A stretch of DNA of 64,000 nt, taken from the NCBI GenBank assembly GCA_017545665.1, contig JAFWKQ010000062.1:1-64000 (forward strand), read 5' to 3'. Each line of letters starts with the position of its first letter. Within the stretch, counting starts at the first letter, position 1. Of the stretch, positions 47,083-56,764 are shown one piece after another. A program made the position numbers and the translations under genes. The stretch comes from Atopobiaceae bacterium. GTDB taxonomy: Bacteria; Actinomycetota; Coriobacteriia; Coriobacteriales; Atopobiaceae. Under the pieces are notes generated by a model that was not told where the DNA came from, did no database searches, and saw nothing but the letters and a program-made list of their open reading frames with translations.

Positions 47083-48897
47083 ATGTCTACGAAAACAGAT
47101 ACCTCACTCATAAGGAACTTCTCGATCGTGGCTCACATAGACCACGGGAAGTCCACCATTTCCGACCGCATCCTGGAGCTCACCCATACCGTCGAGCAAC
47201 GCGATCTCTATAAGCAGATGCTCGATTCCATGGACATTGAGCAGGAACGCGGGATTACCATCAAGTCGAATGCCGTGCGGGTGCTCTATGCGGCAGACGA
47301 CGGCAACGAATACCAGTTCAACCTCATCGATACGCCGGGGCATGTGGACTTTACCTACGAGGTGTCACGTTCGTTGGCGGCATGCGAGGGCGCGATTTTG
47401 GTGGTAGACGCGACGCAGGGCGTGGAGGCACAGACGGTATCCAACGCACTGCTTGCCATGAACGCAGATTTGGACATAGTGCCCGCCATCAACAAAATCG
47501 ACTTGCCCTCGGCCGAGCCTGAGCGTGTGCGTGAGGAGATCGAGGAGGTGCTTGCCATACCTGCCGACGATGCGGTGTGCGTGAGCGGAAAGACGGGCGA
47601 GGGCATACACGACTTGCTCGAGAGCATCGTGTATTTGGTGTCTCCTCCCGAAGGCGACGCCAATGCGCCAACAAAGGCGCTTATCTTGGATTCGTACTTT
47701 GATGCATATCGTGGCGTGGTTGCTACCGTGCGTGTTTTTGACGGCTCCATACGACCGGGGATGCGCATGGTTATGATGGCGGCCGACCAGCCATTCCTCT
47801 GCGAGGAAGTTGGCGTAAAGCGACCCTTGGAGCAGCCGCTCGACGAGCTTGGCATGGGTGAGGTGGGCTACGTGGTAACCGGCCTTAAGGACCCTGCCCT
47901 CGTGAAGACGGGCGATACCATAACACTGCAAGAAAGGCCGTGCGAGCAGGCGTGCCCAGGCTATCACGAGGCCAAGCCCATGGTGTTTACGGGCCTCTTT
48001 CCCATAGACAACAAATACTACGAAAACCTACGCGATGCCTTGGAAAAGCTCAAAGTCAACGACCCGTCGCTGGTTTGGCAGCCCGAAACGAGCGTGGCGT
48101 TGGGATTTGGCTTTAGGGTGGGGTTCTTGGGCCTGTTGCACATGGAGGTTATCAAGGAGCGCTTGGAGCGCGAGTTCGACCTTGACCTCATTGCCACGAG
48201 CCCTTCGGTGGATTACCACGTGTTCAAGACCGATGGTCAGATGATCGAGGTCACAAGTCCGCAGGATCTACCCGTGCCCGAGAAGATAGAGCGTATAGAG
48301 GAGCCCTATCTAAAGGCAACGGTAATCGTGCCGCCCGATTACGTGGGCGCAGTCATGCAGCTGCTCATAGACCATCGCGGTATATCAACCGATATGGTCT
48401 ATCTATCCGAAAAGAGCGTGGAACTGCACTTCGACATCCCGCTCGCAGAGCTTATCCTCGATTTCTTCGATCAGCTAAAGAGCCGCACCAAGGGCTATGC
48501 CTCGCTTGACTACGAGTTTGCCGACTACAGGGTTTCCGATTTGGTGAAACTCGACATTCTGCTTGCCGGCGAGGAAGTGGACGCGCTTTCGTTTATCGTG
48601 CACAAGGACAAGGCGTATGCGTTGGGTCGCGGTCTTTGCGACCGCCTGAAGGGCATAATCCCACGCCAGCAGTTCGAGGTGCCCATTCAGGGGGCCATTG
48701 GCAACAAAATCATTAGCCGCTCGACGGTAAAGGCGCATCGTAAGGACGTGCTCGCAAAATGCTACGGTGGCGACATCTCCCGAAAGCGAAAGCTGCTGGA
48801 GAAGCAGAAGGAGGGCAAGAAGCGCATGAAATCCATCGGACGCGTGGACGTGCCCCAAGAGGCCTTCCTTGCCGTCCTTAAGGTGGACGATGAGTAG
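47083..48897 (+). CDS. lepA: Elongation factor 4 (LepA/EF4)
   Basis: A 604-residue translational GTPase. G1 AHIDHGKS, switch I with RGITI, G3 DTPGH, G4 NKID, and the LepA-specific C-terminal domain ending [28 protein letters not shown] are all visible; full length for the family. It acts on ribosomes in initiation/back-translocation. The ATG at 47083 gives the usual [21 protein letters not shown] start; an upstream in-frame ATG (47053) would overlap the promoter. Its 3' end overlaps dus by 8 nt. Confidence 0.96.
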   Translation: MSTKTDTSLIRNFSIVAHIDHGKSTISDRILELTHTVEQRDLYKQMLDSMDIEQERGITIKSNAVRVLYAADDGNEYQFNLIDTPGHVDFTYEVSRSLAACEGAILVVDATQGVEAQTVSNALLAMNADLDIVPAINKIDLPSAEPERVREEIEEVLAIPADDAVCVSGKTGEGIHDLLESIVYLVSPPEGDANAPTKALILDSYFDAYRGVVATVRVFDGSIRPGMRMVMMAADQPFLCEEVGVKRPLEQPLDELGMGEVGYVVTGLKDPALVKTGDTITLQERPCEQACPGYHEAKPMVFTGLFPIDNKYYENLRDALEKLKVNDPSLVWQPETSVALGFGFRVGFLGLLHMEVIKERLEREFDLDLIATSPSVDYHVFKTDGQMIEVTSPQDLPVPEKIERIEEPYLKATVIVPPDYVGAVMQLLIDHRGISTDMVYLSEKSVELHFDIPLAELILDFFDQLKSRTKGYASLDYEFADYRVSDLVKLDILLAGEEVDALSFIVHKDKAYALGRGLCDRLKGIIPRQQFEVPIQGAIGNKIISRSTVKAHRKDVLAKCYGGDISRKRKLLEKQKEGKKRMKSIGRVDVPQEAFLAVLKVDDE

Positions 48898-49924
48898 CAA
48901 TAGCGCATGCGTTGCGTCTGAGGTCTTGCGAGAGTATGCCGCGCAAACGGGGCTTGCGCCCGAATTGGTCCCCTTCGCGCGCGGTGGATCGTTGGGCGAA
49001 CGCGTCTTGGCTAACCCCCTGCTCATGGCACCTATGGCGGGGGTAAGCGATGCCGCGTATCGAATGATGGCTCGCGCTGGTGGCGCTGCACTCGCCTACA
49101 GCGAGATGGTAAGCGTGGCGGGATTGCATTACGGTAGCGACAAGACCTGGGCGCTTGTGGTGCCCAAGGATCCCGAACCCGACATCGCCGTGCAGCTCTT
49201 TGGATCGGATCCGGCGCAGTTCGGCGAGGCGGTGGGCGCCGTGTCTGAGCGCCTGGGCAGCAGGCTGGCACTGGTGGACATAAACATGGCGTGTCCCATG
49301 CCCAAGGTGACGAAGGGCGGTGCGGGCGCGGCGCTAATGGGAACGCCGGATCTTGCGTCTGAAATCGTGGGTGCGTGTGTGGCCATGGCAAAGGTTCCCG
49401 TGACGGTTAAGATCAGGCGCGGATTGCACATGGGAAAAGAGGTTGCCCCGCAGTTTGCCCGCAAGATGCAGGAGGCGGGAGCGGCTGCCGTGGCGATTCA
49501 TGGGCGCTATGCGGCGCAACTCTATAGGGGCGAAGCCGACTGGGGCGTGGTGAGCCGCGTGGTAGGAGCGGTTGAAGTGCCTGTAATTGGCTCTGGTGAC
49601 GTGCGCACGCACGAGGATGCGTTGCGCATGCTTGGGGCCACGGGTTGCTCGGCAGTCATGGTGGCGCGCGGTACATACGGCATGCCCTGGGTGTTTTGCG
49701 ATGTTGTGCCAACCACGCAGCAGCGTTTGGCGGCGTACGCGTGTCACGTGCGGTTGCTGGAGGCAACGGGCGCACACATGGCTCGTGCCCGGAGCCTCGC
49801 CGGATGGTATCTGCGAGGCATGCCACACGCTGCCTCATGGCGAAATCGGGCCATGCGCTGCGTGACGGTGGATGACTACCTTGCGATGGTTGATGAGCTG
49901 GTGGCAGCTGGTGCCCAAACATGA
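48890..49924 (+). CDS. dusB: tRNA-dihydrouridine synthase
   Basis: A 344-residue FMN enzyme reducing uridines in tRNA D loops. [57 protein letters not shown] (catalytic Cys), [15 protein letters not shown] and PVIGSGDV are the Dus hallmarks; the C-terminal helical domain follows. The NifR3/DusB subgroup is most likely. An N-terminal extension of about 35 residues is longer than usual. The ATG at 48890 overlaps the lepA stop by 8 nt, indicating coupling; hemW starts inside its stop. Confidence 0.9.
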   Translation: MSSNSACVASEVLREYAAQTGLAPELVPFARGGSLGERVLANPLLMAPMAGVSDAAYRMMARAGGAALAYSEMVSVAGLHYGSDKTWALVVPKDPEPDIAVQLFGSDPAQFGEAVGAVSERLGSRLALVDINMACPMPKVTKGGAGAALMGTPDLASEIVGACVAMAKVPVTVKIRRGLHMGKEVAPQFARKMQEAGAAAVAIHGRYAAQLYRGEADWGVVSRVVGAVEVPVIGSGDVRTHEDALRMLGATGCSAVMVARGTYGMPWVFCDVVPTTQQRLAAYACHVRLLEATGAHMARARSLAGWYLRGMPHAASWRNRAMRCVTVDDYLAMVDELVAAGAQT

Positions 49925-51048
49925 TTTCGGTAGGAGCTCTCTACATCCACGTTCCTTTTTGCAGGAGGAAATGCCTTTACTGCGACTTTGCCAGCATGCC
50001 TACGTCGGCAGACGATGCTAGGCTGCGCCTGTACATGGAGCAGCTTGGGCACCAGTTGGAAGAGTCGTGTAACGCAGGCCTATTGCGTGAATGCAGGACG
50101 GCCTATGTGGGTGGCGGAACGCCGACCCTGCTCGGCGCGGACCTCTTGGGGGAACTGATTGCACGCGTGCGTCGCACTTGTCCCCAAGTGCGCGAGCTTA
50201 CCTTTGAGGCTAATCCCGACTCGCTGTCGGATGAGGTGCTTGCGGCGGCACTTGGCGCTGGGGCAACGCGGATATCCATAGGCGTTCAGTCCTTTTGCGA
50301 CGAAGAGCTGGAGGCACTTGGGCGCCTGCACACGGCAGAGGTGGCTCGACGTCGCGTGCGTAATGCCGTGCGAAGCGGGCTGAGCGTCTCTGTGGACTTG
50401 ATGTGTGCGGTACCTTGCCAAACGGACGACTCGTGGCAACGAACGCTCGACGAGGCCGTGGGGTTGGGTGTGGGGCACGTGAGCGTGTATCCGCTTACCA
50501 TAGAGGACGGCACTGAGTTTGGTGCACAATATGGAAGGCATGTGCCTGCCTGGAACGACGAGGATGTGCAGGCGGATCGTATGGAGCAGGCACAAAGAAC
50601 CCTTATCGCGTCGGGATTTGAGCGCTACGAGGTGGCGAGCTACGCGCGCCTTGGCATGGATTGCAAACACAACCAGGCGTACTGGACGGGCGTACCGTAT
50701 TTGGGGCTGGGTACTGGGGCCGCGGGCATGTTGTTGCCGGGGCAATGCGATGCGGTGCGCAAGGTCTTAACATGGTTCCCTAATATCGATGCAACTGCCG
50801 CACGCGTACGCTATGAAACGCAAAGTCGTGAGGTGGAGTTCCTCGGAGCTCGGGAGGCGTGGGCGGAGGATTTGATGCTCGGCATGCGAATGAGTAGGGG
50901 TGTGGATGCTCAGCTCGTTCCCGCTAACGTACTCGAAAACTTGGAGCAAAGGGGTTTGGTGCGGCGGGAAGGCGGACGCATGGTGCCCACGCATGACGGT
51001 TGGTTGCTGGGAAACGAACTCTATGGCGCTCTGTGGGATTTGGCGTGA
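49921..51048 (+). CDS. hemW: HemW-like radical-SAM haem chaperone
   Basis: A 375-residue radical-SAM protein. YIHVPFCRRKCLYCDFAS carries the CxxxCxxC cluster motif with the F-C extension typical of HemW; YVGGGTPTLL, ISIGVQSFCDEELEALGRLHT and SVDLMCAVPCQTDDSW follow as in the HemW/HemN group, and the short C-terminal wing matches HemW length. HemW binds haem and delivers it to respiratory proteins; earlier annotated as coproporphyrinogen oxidase-like. ATGA overlap with dus. Confidence 0.9.
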   Translation: MISVGALYIHVPFCRRKCLYCDFASMPTSADDARLRLYMEQLGHQLEESCNAGLLRECRTAYVGGGTPTLLGADLLGELIARVRRTCPQVRELTFEANPDSLSDEVLAAALGAGATRISIGVQSFCDEELEALGRLHTAEVARRRVRNAVRSGLSVSVDLMCAVPCQTDDSWQRTLDEAVGLGVGHVSVYPLTIEDGTEFGAQYGRHVPAWNDEDVQADRMEQAQRTLIASGFERYEVASYARLGMDCKHNQAYWTGVPYLGLGTGAAGMLLPGQCDAVRKVLTWFPNIDATAARVRYETQSREVEFLGAREAWAEDLMLGMRMSRGVDAQLVPANVLENLEQRGLVRREGGRMVPTHDGWLLGNELYGALWDLA

Positions 51049-51100
51049 ACGAATACGGATCGTTTTCGTTCTTATCAACACGCCTGCGCCCGCCCCGCAT

Positions 51101-51249
51101 GCGGCGACTCACGAAGTGAGCGAGCGCAGCGAGCGCGGAGCCGCGTGCGGGCGTGGGCGCAGGCGCGGGACGCGAACGGCCATGCTCCGAAGCTTGTGTT
51201 ACGTCCCACAAGCGGCGACTCACGAAGTGAGCGAGCGCAGCGAGCGCGG
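51101..51249. repeat. 38-bp perfect direct repeat pair
   Basis: 51101-51138 and 51212-51249 are identical (GCGGCGACTCACGAAGTGAG, then CGAGCGCAGCGAGCGCGG), and both are followed by a GGGACGCGAACGG word at or near the end. The unit contains CTCAC-GAA-GTGAG. The first copy is enclosed by an inverted pair GCCTGCGCCC (51082-51091)/GGGCGCAGGC (51155-51164). REP-like extragenic element; no gene in 51049-51367. Confidence 0.8.
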
Positions 51250-51367
51250 GACGCGAACGGGTCTTCGGCTTGCACAATCGCAGGACACAATCTCGTAGTT
51301 TGTATGGGCGCGTCTCAAGTTGGGTAGAATGTATTCCGTCTGACTGTCTATAGGAGGAGCTCTCCCC

Positions 51368-52483
51368 ATGGCATCAATGAACGAAAAGGATTACTACAAA
51401 ATCCTTGATGTGGACGAAGGCGCCACCACAGAAGAGATTCGCCGTGCGTTCCAAAAGAAGGCGCGCACGTTGCATCCCGACGTAAACAAGGAGCCCGACG
51501 CCGAGGAACGATTCAAGGAAGTCAGCGAGGCGTATGCGGTGCTTTCGGATGCCGATAAGCGCAGTCGCTATGATGCCATGCGCTCGGGAGCGCCGTTCGC
51601 GGGTGCGCCTGGTGGTGCCGCTGGCGCAGGGTCGCCCTTTGGTGCGGGATTTCCCTTTGGTGGGACGTGGACGCGTCGCACAACAACGCCGCGGTCGTAC
51701 AAGCCGCGTGGTGGCGAGGATGTTGTATACCAGCTCGACCTTGACGCGGAGAAGGCGAAGAAGGGTACCAAGCGTGGCATAACATACCAGCGATATGTAT
51801 CGTGCGATGTCTGTCACGGGTCGGGCTCGGTTGAGCACGTGCAACCCATAACGTGTCCCACATGCGGGGGAGCGGGGCATATACGCATAGACTTCGGCGG
51901 ATTGGAAATATTCTTCGCCATGGAGGACATCCGGTGTCCCGAGTGCGAGGGGTCGGGCAAGGTGGTTGCCGATCCCTGCACCTCATGCGGGGGTTCGGGT
52001 CGCGTTCTGAGCGCAAGCGAAGTGGTTGTGGACATTCCGGCCGACTCGCATGACGGCGACGAGATTCGCAAGGAGGGTATGGGCAACGCAGGCACCAACG
52101 GGCGCGAGTCGGGTGACTTCGTCTGTCGCGTGGGCGTTGAGGAAGAGCGTCTAACCCAACAGCAGGAAAGCGGCCTTCGCATGCTGGGACTGGGCATACC
52201 GCTCATCATTATTGGCCTTATTATCGCCGGTCCCTTCTCTACGCTCATGGGCGCGCTGTTTTGCGGCATAGGCATTGCGAGCATGGCTCGAGGCGGGGGC
52301 ATGCATGCCAATGGCCGATGGCTAAAAAAGGCCGCCACCGCATTTGGGTCGGGGGTTATCTCGGGTGGTATCATGTGCTTGCTGTTCATTGCAATGAACT
52401 TCAATCCCTTCCTGTCCATCATGCTTTTCCTTGCTGCCATGATGCTCATACCCGCATTCCTGGCACGTCGTACACAGCGATAG
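51368..52483 (+). CDS. DnaJ-like protein with C-terminal membrane segments
   Basis: A 371-residue J-domain protein. J domain 7-70 with HPD (LHPDVNKEP); Gly/Ala/Phe-rich linker (75-105); zinc-finger region with four CxxCxGxG units (CDVCHGSG, CPTCGGAG, CPECEGSG, CTSCGGSG, about 143-215). The peptide-binding C-terminal domains are reduced to one short piece (to about 265) and replaced by about four hydrophobic helices (LGIPLIIIGLIIAGPF..., GVISGGIMCLLFIAM..., FLSIMLFLAAMMLIPAF). Likely a membrane-tethered DnaK co-chaperone. AGGAGG is 10 nt before the ATG. The canonical dnaJ follows after 33 nt. Confidence 0.85.
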   Translation: MASMNEKDYYKILDVDEGATTEEIRRAFQKKARTLHPDVNKEPDAEERFKEVSEAYAVLSDADKRSRYDAMRSGAPFAGAPGGAAGAGSPFGAGFPFGGTWTRRTTTPRSYKPRGGEDVVYQLDLDAEKAKKGTKRGITYQRYVSCDVCHGSGSVEHVQPITCPTCGGAGHIRIDFGGLEIFFAMEDIRCPECEGSGKVVADPCTSCGGSGRVLSASEVVVDIPADSHDGDEIRKEGMGNAGTNGRESGDFVCRVGVEEERLTQQQESGLRMLGLGIPLIIIGLIIAGPFSTLMGALFCGIGIASMARGGGMHANGRWLKKAATAFGSGVISGGIMCLLFIAMNFNPFLSIMLFLAAMMLIPAFLARRTQR

Positions 52484-52516
52484 CGCACACAGTTTTCGTA
52501 CGGAGGTCGTTTCGTT

Positions 52517-53728
52517 TTGGACTCAAACAGAGATTACTACGATATTTTGGGCGTGGCGCGCGATGCGGATCAGCGCACTATAAAGCGTGCCTTTCTTAAG
52601 CTCGCAAGGACGCTGCATCCCGACGTGAACAAGGAGCCCGACGCCGAGGAGCGCTTTAAGGAGGTCAACGAGGCGTACTCGGTTCTGTCGGACGAGCGCA
52701 AGCGTGCGAACTACGACCAATATGGCAACCCCAACGGGCCCGGTGGATTCGGTTCCGAATACGTGGACATGTCTGATATATTCGGTGGCGGTTTTGGCGA
52801 CATCTTCGATTCGTTCTTCGGGGGTGGCGCTCGTGGCGGCAGGGCGGCGCGTACGCGTGGCCGCGACATGGGCATCGCCTTGCGCATAACGCTGGAAGAG
52901 GCTGCGTCCGGATGCAACAAGACCATTGCGTATGACCGGCTTTCTCCCTGCGACGATTGCAACGGAACCGGAGTCGCGGATGGTGGAAGCGCGAGGCTGT
53001 GCGACCGTTGTGGCGGGACGGGCAGAGTCACGGAAGTCCAGCGGACGATATTCGGGCAGATGAGGAGCGAGTCGACGTGTCCGGTTTGCCACGGCTCTGG
53101 CCGGGTGGTCGATAATCCCTGCGACACCTGCGAGGGTGAGGGCCGCACACCTGCGCACGAGACGGTAAAGGTAAACATACCCGCTGGCATTCACTCGGGC
53201 CAGTCGGTTCGCGTGGAGGGCCGCGGCGAGGCCGGCGTGCGAGGCGATGCGAGCGGCGACCTGGTGGTGACGGTGCAGGTTCTTGAGGACGAGCGGTTTG
53301 AGCGCCAGGGAGACGACCTGTTTGCCGTGGTGCAGGTGGATGCCATCGACGCCATGTTGGGCACGTCGGTTGAGCTTGAGGGCATCCTTACGGATGACAA
53401 GGTAGTGGTGGACGTCCCTGCGGGATGCCAATACGGACAGCATGTTGAGCTCGAGGGGCTTGGCATGCCAAGGCTGGGCAGCTCTGCACGTGGCAAGCTC
53501 GTGGCTGCCGTTCAGGTGATGATTCCCGCCGATCTCAACAAAGAGCAGGTTTCGGCCTTGCGAGAAATTCGTGAGCAGCGTGTGAGTGCAGGCGTAAACC
53601 TCACGCAGGCAGATGCTAACGGAAATTCCGAAGAAGACGAGGACCGGGCGAGCGATGGCAAGGATCGGCAAAAGCGTCCTCGACCAAAGGCAAAGCGCAG
53701 GGGCCCGTTTAGGGGAAAGAGACGTTGA
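52517..53728 (+). CDS. dnaJ: Chaperone protein DnaJ
   Basis: A 403-residue complete DnaJ. J domain 6-70 (HPD in LHPDVNKEP), Gly/Phe-rich segment (FGGGFGDIFDSFFGGGARGG), four zinc-binding units (CDDCNGTG, CDRCGGTG, CPVCHGSG, CDTCEGEG), two C-terminal substrate-binding domains, and an acidic-then-basic tail (EEDEDRASDGKDRQKRPRPKAKRRG) that is longer than usual. Starts with TTG 52517 (GGAGGT 9 nt upstream). Stimulates DnaK ATPase. The first 65 residues are highly similar to the neighbour's J domain, so the pair is a tandem duplication. mtaB starts inside its stop. Confidence 0.92.
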   Translation: MDSNRDYYDILGVARDADQRTIKRAFLKLARTLHPDVNKEPDAEERFKEVNEAYSVLSDERKRANYDQYGNPNGPGGFGSEYVDMSDIFGGGFGDIFDSFFGGGARGGRAARTRGRDMGIALRITLEEAASGCNKTIAYDRLSPCDDCNGTGVADGGSARLCDRCGGTGRVTEVQRTIFGQMRSESTCPVCHGSGRVVDNPCDTCEGEGRTPAHETVKVNIPAGIHSGQSVRVEGRGEAGVRGDASGDLVVTVQVLEDERFERQGDDLFAVVQVDAIDAMLGTSVELEGILTDDKVVVDVPAGCQYGQHVELEGLGMPRLGSSARGKLVAAVQVMIPADLNKEQVSALREIREQRVSAGVNLTQADANGNSEEDEDRASDGKDRQKRPRPKAKRRGPFRGKRR

Positions 53729-55011
53729 CGGCCCCATCTTCTGCGCGCGTGGCCCTTGTGAACCTGGGATGCAGACTCAATCGCGTGGAGAGCGACATCG
53801 TTGCGAACGCACTCATCTCTGCCGGTTGCGAGCTTGTTGACAAGAGCGAGGCGGACGCCATCGTCATAAATACCTGCGCGGTAACGGGTGAGGCGCAAAC
53901 AAAGACGCGCAAGGCGGTGCGCGGCGCGGCGCGGCTCTCGCAAAGTCCCTTTGTCGTCGCTACGGGTTGCGCAGCGAGTCTATTTGCCTCCGAGCTCAGG
54001 GAGCTTGGTCCTAACGTGGTTGTGGAGGCGCGCAAGGACCTGGTGGCAAAGCGCGTGCTGGAGCTCATGGGTGCAGACGCAGGACGGCAGGTCCGTACGG
54101 GCATACTGGCCCTTTCGCCCACCCCTACGGGAAGAACGCGCCCTGGCATAAAGATTCAAGACGGCTGTGACAATCGATGCACGTACTGCATCGTATGGAA
54201 GGCTCGTGGACCTTCCCGTTCCGTGTCCTCTGGCGAGGTTGTGCGCGCAGTGGAAGAGGCGTACGGACGAGGTGCTCACGAGGTCGTGCTCACGGGCGTC
54301 AACCTTGGGAACTATAGAACGAGCGAGAAGGATGAGCTGGGCATAGGCGTTGGGCTGGACGGGCTCTTGTCTCACATTCTGGGTACGACCTCCATCGACA
54401 GGGTGCGCATTTCCTCGCTTGAGCCGCCGGATGTGAGTTGTGGGCTTCTGGACGTTATGGCGAGTTCGGGGGGTAGGGTTGCGCCCTTCCTGCACATCTG
54501 CCTGCAATCGGGATGCGATGCCACACTTAAGCGCATGGGAAGGGTGTATGACACAAGCCTCTACGCACGTGTGGTAGAGCAAGCCCGTGCTCGCATGCCT
54601 CGCCTTGCATTGGGATGCGACCTCATCGTGGGCTTCCCTGGCGAGACAGAAGAGGAGTTCGAGCAATCGTATTCCTTCTGCGAGCAAATGGAGTTTGCGC
54701 GTATGCACGTGTTCCGCTATTCCAGGCGCCCAGGTACGCCTGCCGCCCAATATGAGGATCAAGTTCCGCCAGTGACGATGGCACGAAGGAGCGAGGCAAT
54801 GCGAGCGCTCGCAAAGCGTATGCGCCTGCGTTGCATGCAAGGCCTTCTTGGAACGAGCGAAGATGTTTTGGTACAGTCTGCCGGCCGTGCTGTGAGTGAG
54901 GGGCTTTTTGATGTTTTGGTGGACGAGTCATTGCCTGTAGGTGAGTTTGCGCACGTTCGCTTTGAGACGGTCGAGGAGGGCGCACTCGTGGGAAAATGCA
55001 TTAAAAGCTGA
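53725..55011 (+). CDS. mtaB: tRNA t6A37 methylthiotransferase MtaB
   Basis: A 428-residue radical-SAM methylthiotransferase. N-terminal UPF0004 domain (VALVNLGCRLNRVESD, VINTCAVTGEAQTKTRK, VVATGCAA) with three Cys for the auxiliary cluster; radical-SAM motif GCDNRCTYCIVWKARGPSRS; C-terminal TRAM-like end. This arrangement distinguishes MtaB from MiaB and RimO. It forms ms2t6A37 in tRNAs reading ANN codons. Starts with TTG 53725 overlapping the dnaJ stop; AGGGGAAAG lies 6 nt before. Confidence 0.9.
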   Translation: MTAPSSARVALVNLGCRLNRVESDIVANALISAGCELVDKSEADAIVINTCAVTGEAQTKTRKAVRGAARLSQSPFVVATGCAASLFASELRELGPNVVVEARKDLVAKRVLELMGADAGRQVRTGILALSPTPTGRTRPGIKIQDGCDNRCTYCIVWKARGPSRSVSSGEVVRAVEEAYGRGAHEVVLTGVNLGNYRTSEKDELGIGVGLDGLLSHILGTTSIDRVRISSLEPPDVSCGLLDVMASSGGRVAPFLHICLQSGCDATLKRMGRVYDTSLYARVVEQARARMPRLALGCDLIVGFPGETEEEFEQSYSFCEQMEFARMHVFRYSRRPGTPAAQYEDQVPPVTMARRSEAMRALAKRMRLRCMQGLLGTSEDVLVQSAGRAVSEGLFDVLVDESLPVGEFAHVRFETVEEGALVGKCIKS

Positions 55012-55039
55012 CATGTGACCTATCCCTCATGTTGTCATA

Positions 55040-55129
55040 GGGCTCGGCACGGGGCGGGAGGGTCTCCGCGGCGCAGTTCGCGCAGCGCTGTCCGAGCACG
55101 CGGAGCCCCTCCCGCCCCGTGCCGAGCCC
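55040..55129. repeat. 23-bp perfect inverted repeat with nested 29-bp direct repeat
   Basis: 55040-55062 and 55107-55129 are exact inverted copies (GGGCTCGGCACGGGGCGGGA plus GGG). Inside, CTCCGCG (55064-55070) pairs with CGCGGAG (55099-55105), extending the stem. A 29-bp word in the loop (55079-55107, CGCGCAGCGCTGTCCGAGCA plus CGCGGAGCC) is repeated exactly at 55145-55173. Between mtaB and phoH; 55012-55305 contains no gene. No T tract. Confidence 0.85.
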
Positions 55130-55305
55130 GTCTGCGATGCCGCCCGCGCAGCGCTGTCCGAGCACGCGGAGCCGCTTCCATTTCGTTCTTTGCCATCCAA
55201 CGGCAAGCCCAACGTCGTCCAAGCGCACCGAATGCCGTCTCTCCCGCAGCTGACGACACTCTGCGCTATTATGGTAGGGAAGCCTAGCGAGGAGGACGAT
55301 GACGC

Positions 55306-56265
55306 TTGGAGCCAACCCACGTCTGCCTGACCATACCCGACTCAGTGGAGCCCGCTCTGCTCATGGGGCCTTCGGACGCATATCTTCGACGCATTGAGGA
55401 CTCGTTCGAGGCGTTGGTGACGGTACGCGGCAATCAGGTGGCCGTCACTGGGCCTGCCGACGTGGTGGACCAGGTGACGTCGGTGTTCTCGCGGCTCATA
55501 CAGCTGGTAGAGGTTGGAGACGCGCCTTCGATCACCGATGTGGAGATGGTTGTGGGTCAGACGCTAAGGGGTGCACCCGGCGACGCGTCGTCGTACTATG
55601 ACATTCTCCTTACCTATAGGGGACGTGCCATTAGGCCTAAGACGGTAGGCCAGTCTCGCTACGTTGACGCCATACGAACGCATACCATAACGTTTGGGTT
55701 GGGACCGGCGGGCACGGGCAAGACGTATTTGGCCATGGCGATGGCGGTGGCGGCGCTTAAGCGACGCGAGGTGGCTCGCATCGTGTTGGCTCGTCCGGTG
55801 GTGGAGGCAGGCGAATCGTTGGGTTTTTTGCCGGGAACCTTACAGGAGAAGCTCGATCCCTACATTCGTCCCCTCTACGACGCGTTGTTCGACATGACTG
55901 ACCGCGAGAAGGGCAATACCCTCATAGAGCAGGGTGTTATTGAGATTGCGCCGTTGGCCTTCATGCGCGGACGCACGCTTAACGATGCCTTCGTAATATT
56001 GGATGAGGCGCAAAACACCACGCCCGACCAGATGAAGATGTTCCTTACGCGTTTGGGTTTCTCATCTAGATTCGTTATTACTGGAGACGTGACGCAGCGT
56101 GACCTTAAGGGAAGCTCCGGCGTTGAGGTGGCACGAAAGGTTCTGGCGGGCATCGAGGACATTGCGTTCGTGGACCTGGACGCCTCGGATGTCGTGCGTC
56201 ACTCGCTGGTCGCTCAGATTGTGGATGCGTATCACCAAAGAGAGGGGGAGTCGCATGGGGTGTGA
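55306..56265 (+). CDS. phoH: PhoH-like ATPase
   Basis: A 319-residue PhoH-family P-loop protein. N-terminal KH-like segment (1-110), Walker A GPAGTGKTYLAMAMAV (about 134-149), VLARPVVEAGESLGFLPG, Walker B VILDEAQNTTPDQMKMFLTRLG and SRFVITGDVTQRDL. The family is tied to RNA metabolism and nearly always precedes ybeY, as here. TTG 55306 is used as start; AGGAGG is 10 nt upstream. Overlaps ybeY by 11 nt. Confidence 0.92.
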   Translation: MEPTHVCLTIPDSVEPALLMGPSDAYLRRIEDSFEALVTVRGNQVAVTGPADVVDQVTSVFSRLIQLVEVGDAPSITDVEMVVGQTLRGAPGDASSYYDILLTYRGRAIRPKTVGQSRYVDAIRTHTITFGLGPAGTGKTYLAMAMAVAALKRREVARIVLARPVVEAGESLGFLPGTLQEKLDPYIRPLYDALFDMTDREKGNTLIEQGVIEIAPLAFMRGRTLNDAFVILDEAQNTTPDQMKMFLTRLGFSSRFVITGDVTQRDLKGSSGVEVARKVLAGIEDIAFVDLDASDVVRHSLVAQIVDAYHQREGESHGV

Positions 56266-56764
56266 GGTTGATCTTACCTACGAGGACGACGTCGCATGCG
56301 CCCTGAGCACCGATGAGGTGATTGGCATCTGCGAACGTGTCCTCGCTGAAGAGGGGATACAGAGGCACTGCTTGGTTTCGGTGTCCATCGTCGAGGAAGA
56401 GACGATGCGTGGGCTCAACGCCCAATGGAGGGGAAAGGACGCTCCCACCGACGTGCTCTCGCTTGAGTGCGAGCGGCCCGATGACCCCGACCTGGCGGAT
56501 GACGAACCTTGTGAACTCGGCGACATTGTGTTGGCGCCAGAATACATAAGGAACCAGGCGGAGGCGTATGGCACGACGTGGGCCGACGAGACGAGGCTAC
56601 TCTTAGTGCATGGCATGTTGCATCTTTTGGGATATGACCATATGGAGGACGAAGAGGCCCAGGCTATGGAGGCCCGTGAGGACGGCATAGTCGAGTCAAT
56701 AAAAACCGATGCGCATCTTCAGGGCGTAGAGTTCACGCGACATAGGAGGGAAGGGCTCGCATGA
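56255..56764 (+). CDS. ybeY: Endoribonuclease YbeY
   Basis: A 169-residue metalloprotein for 16S rRNA 3'-end maturation. The zinc motif HGMLHLLGYDH is near residues 128-138, the upstream block is MRGLNAQWRGKDAPTDVLSLE, and GDIVLAPEYIRNQA precedes the metal site. The ATG at 56255 follows GAGGGGGAG by 3-4 nt within the phoH end; the downstream stop overlaps dgkA by 4 nt. Confidence 0.94.
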   Translation: MGCEVDLTYEDDVACALSTDEVIGICERVLAEEGIQRHCLVSVSIVEEETMRGLNAQWRGKDAPTDVLSLECERPDDPDLADDEPCELGDIVLAPEYIRNQAEAYGTTWADETRLLLVHGMLHLLGYDHMEDEEAQAMEAREDGIVESIKTDAHLQGVEFTRHRREGLA

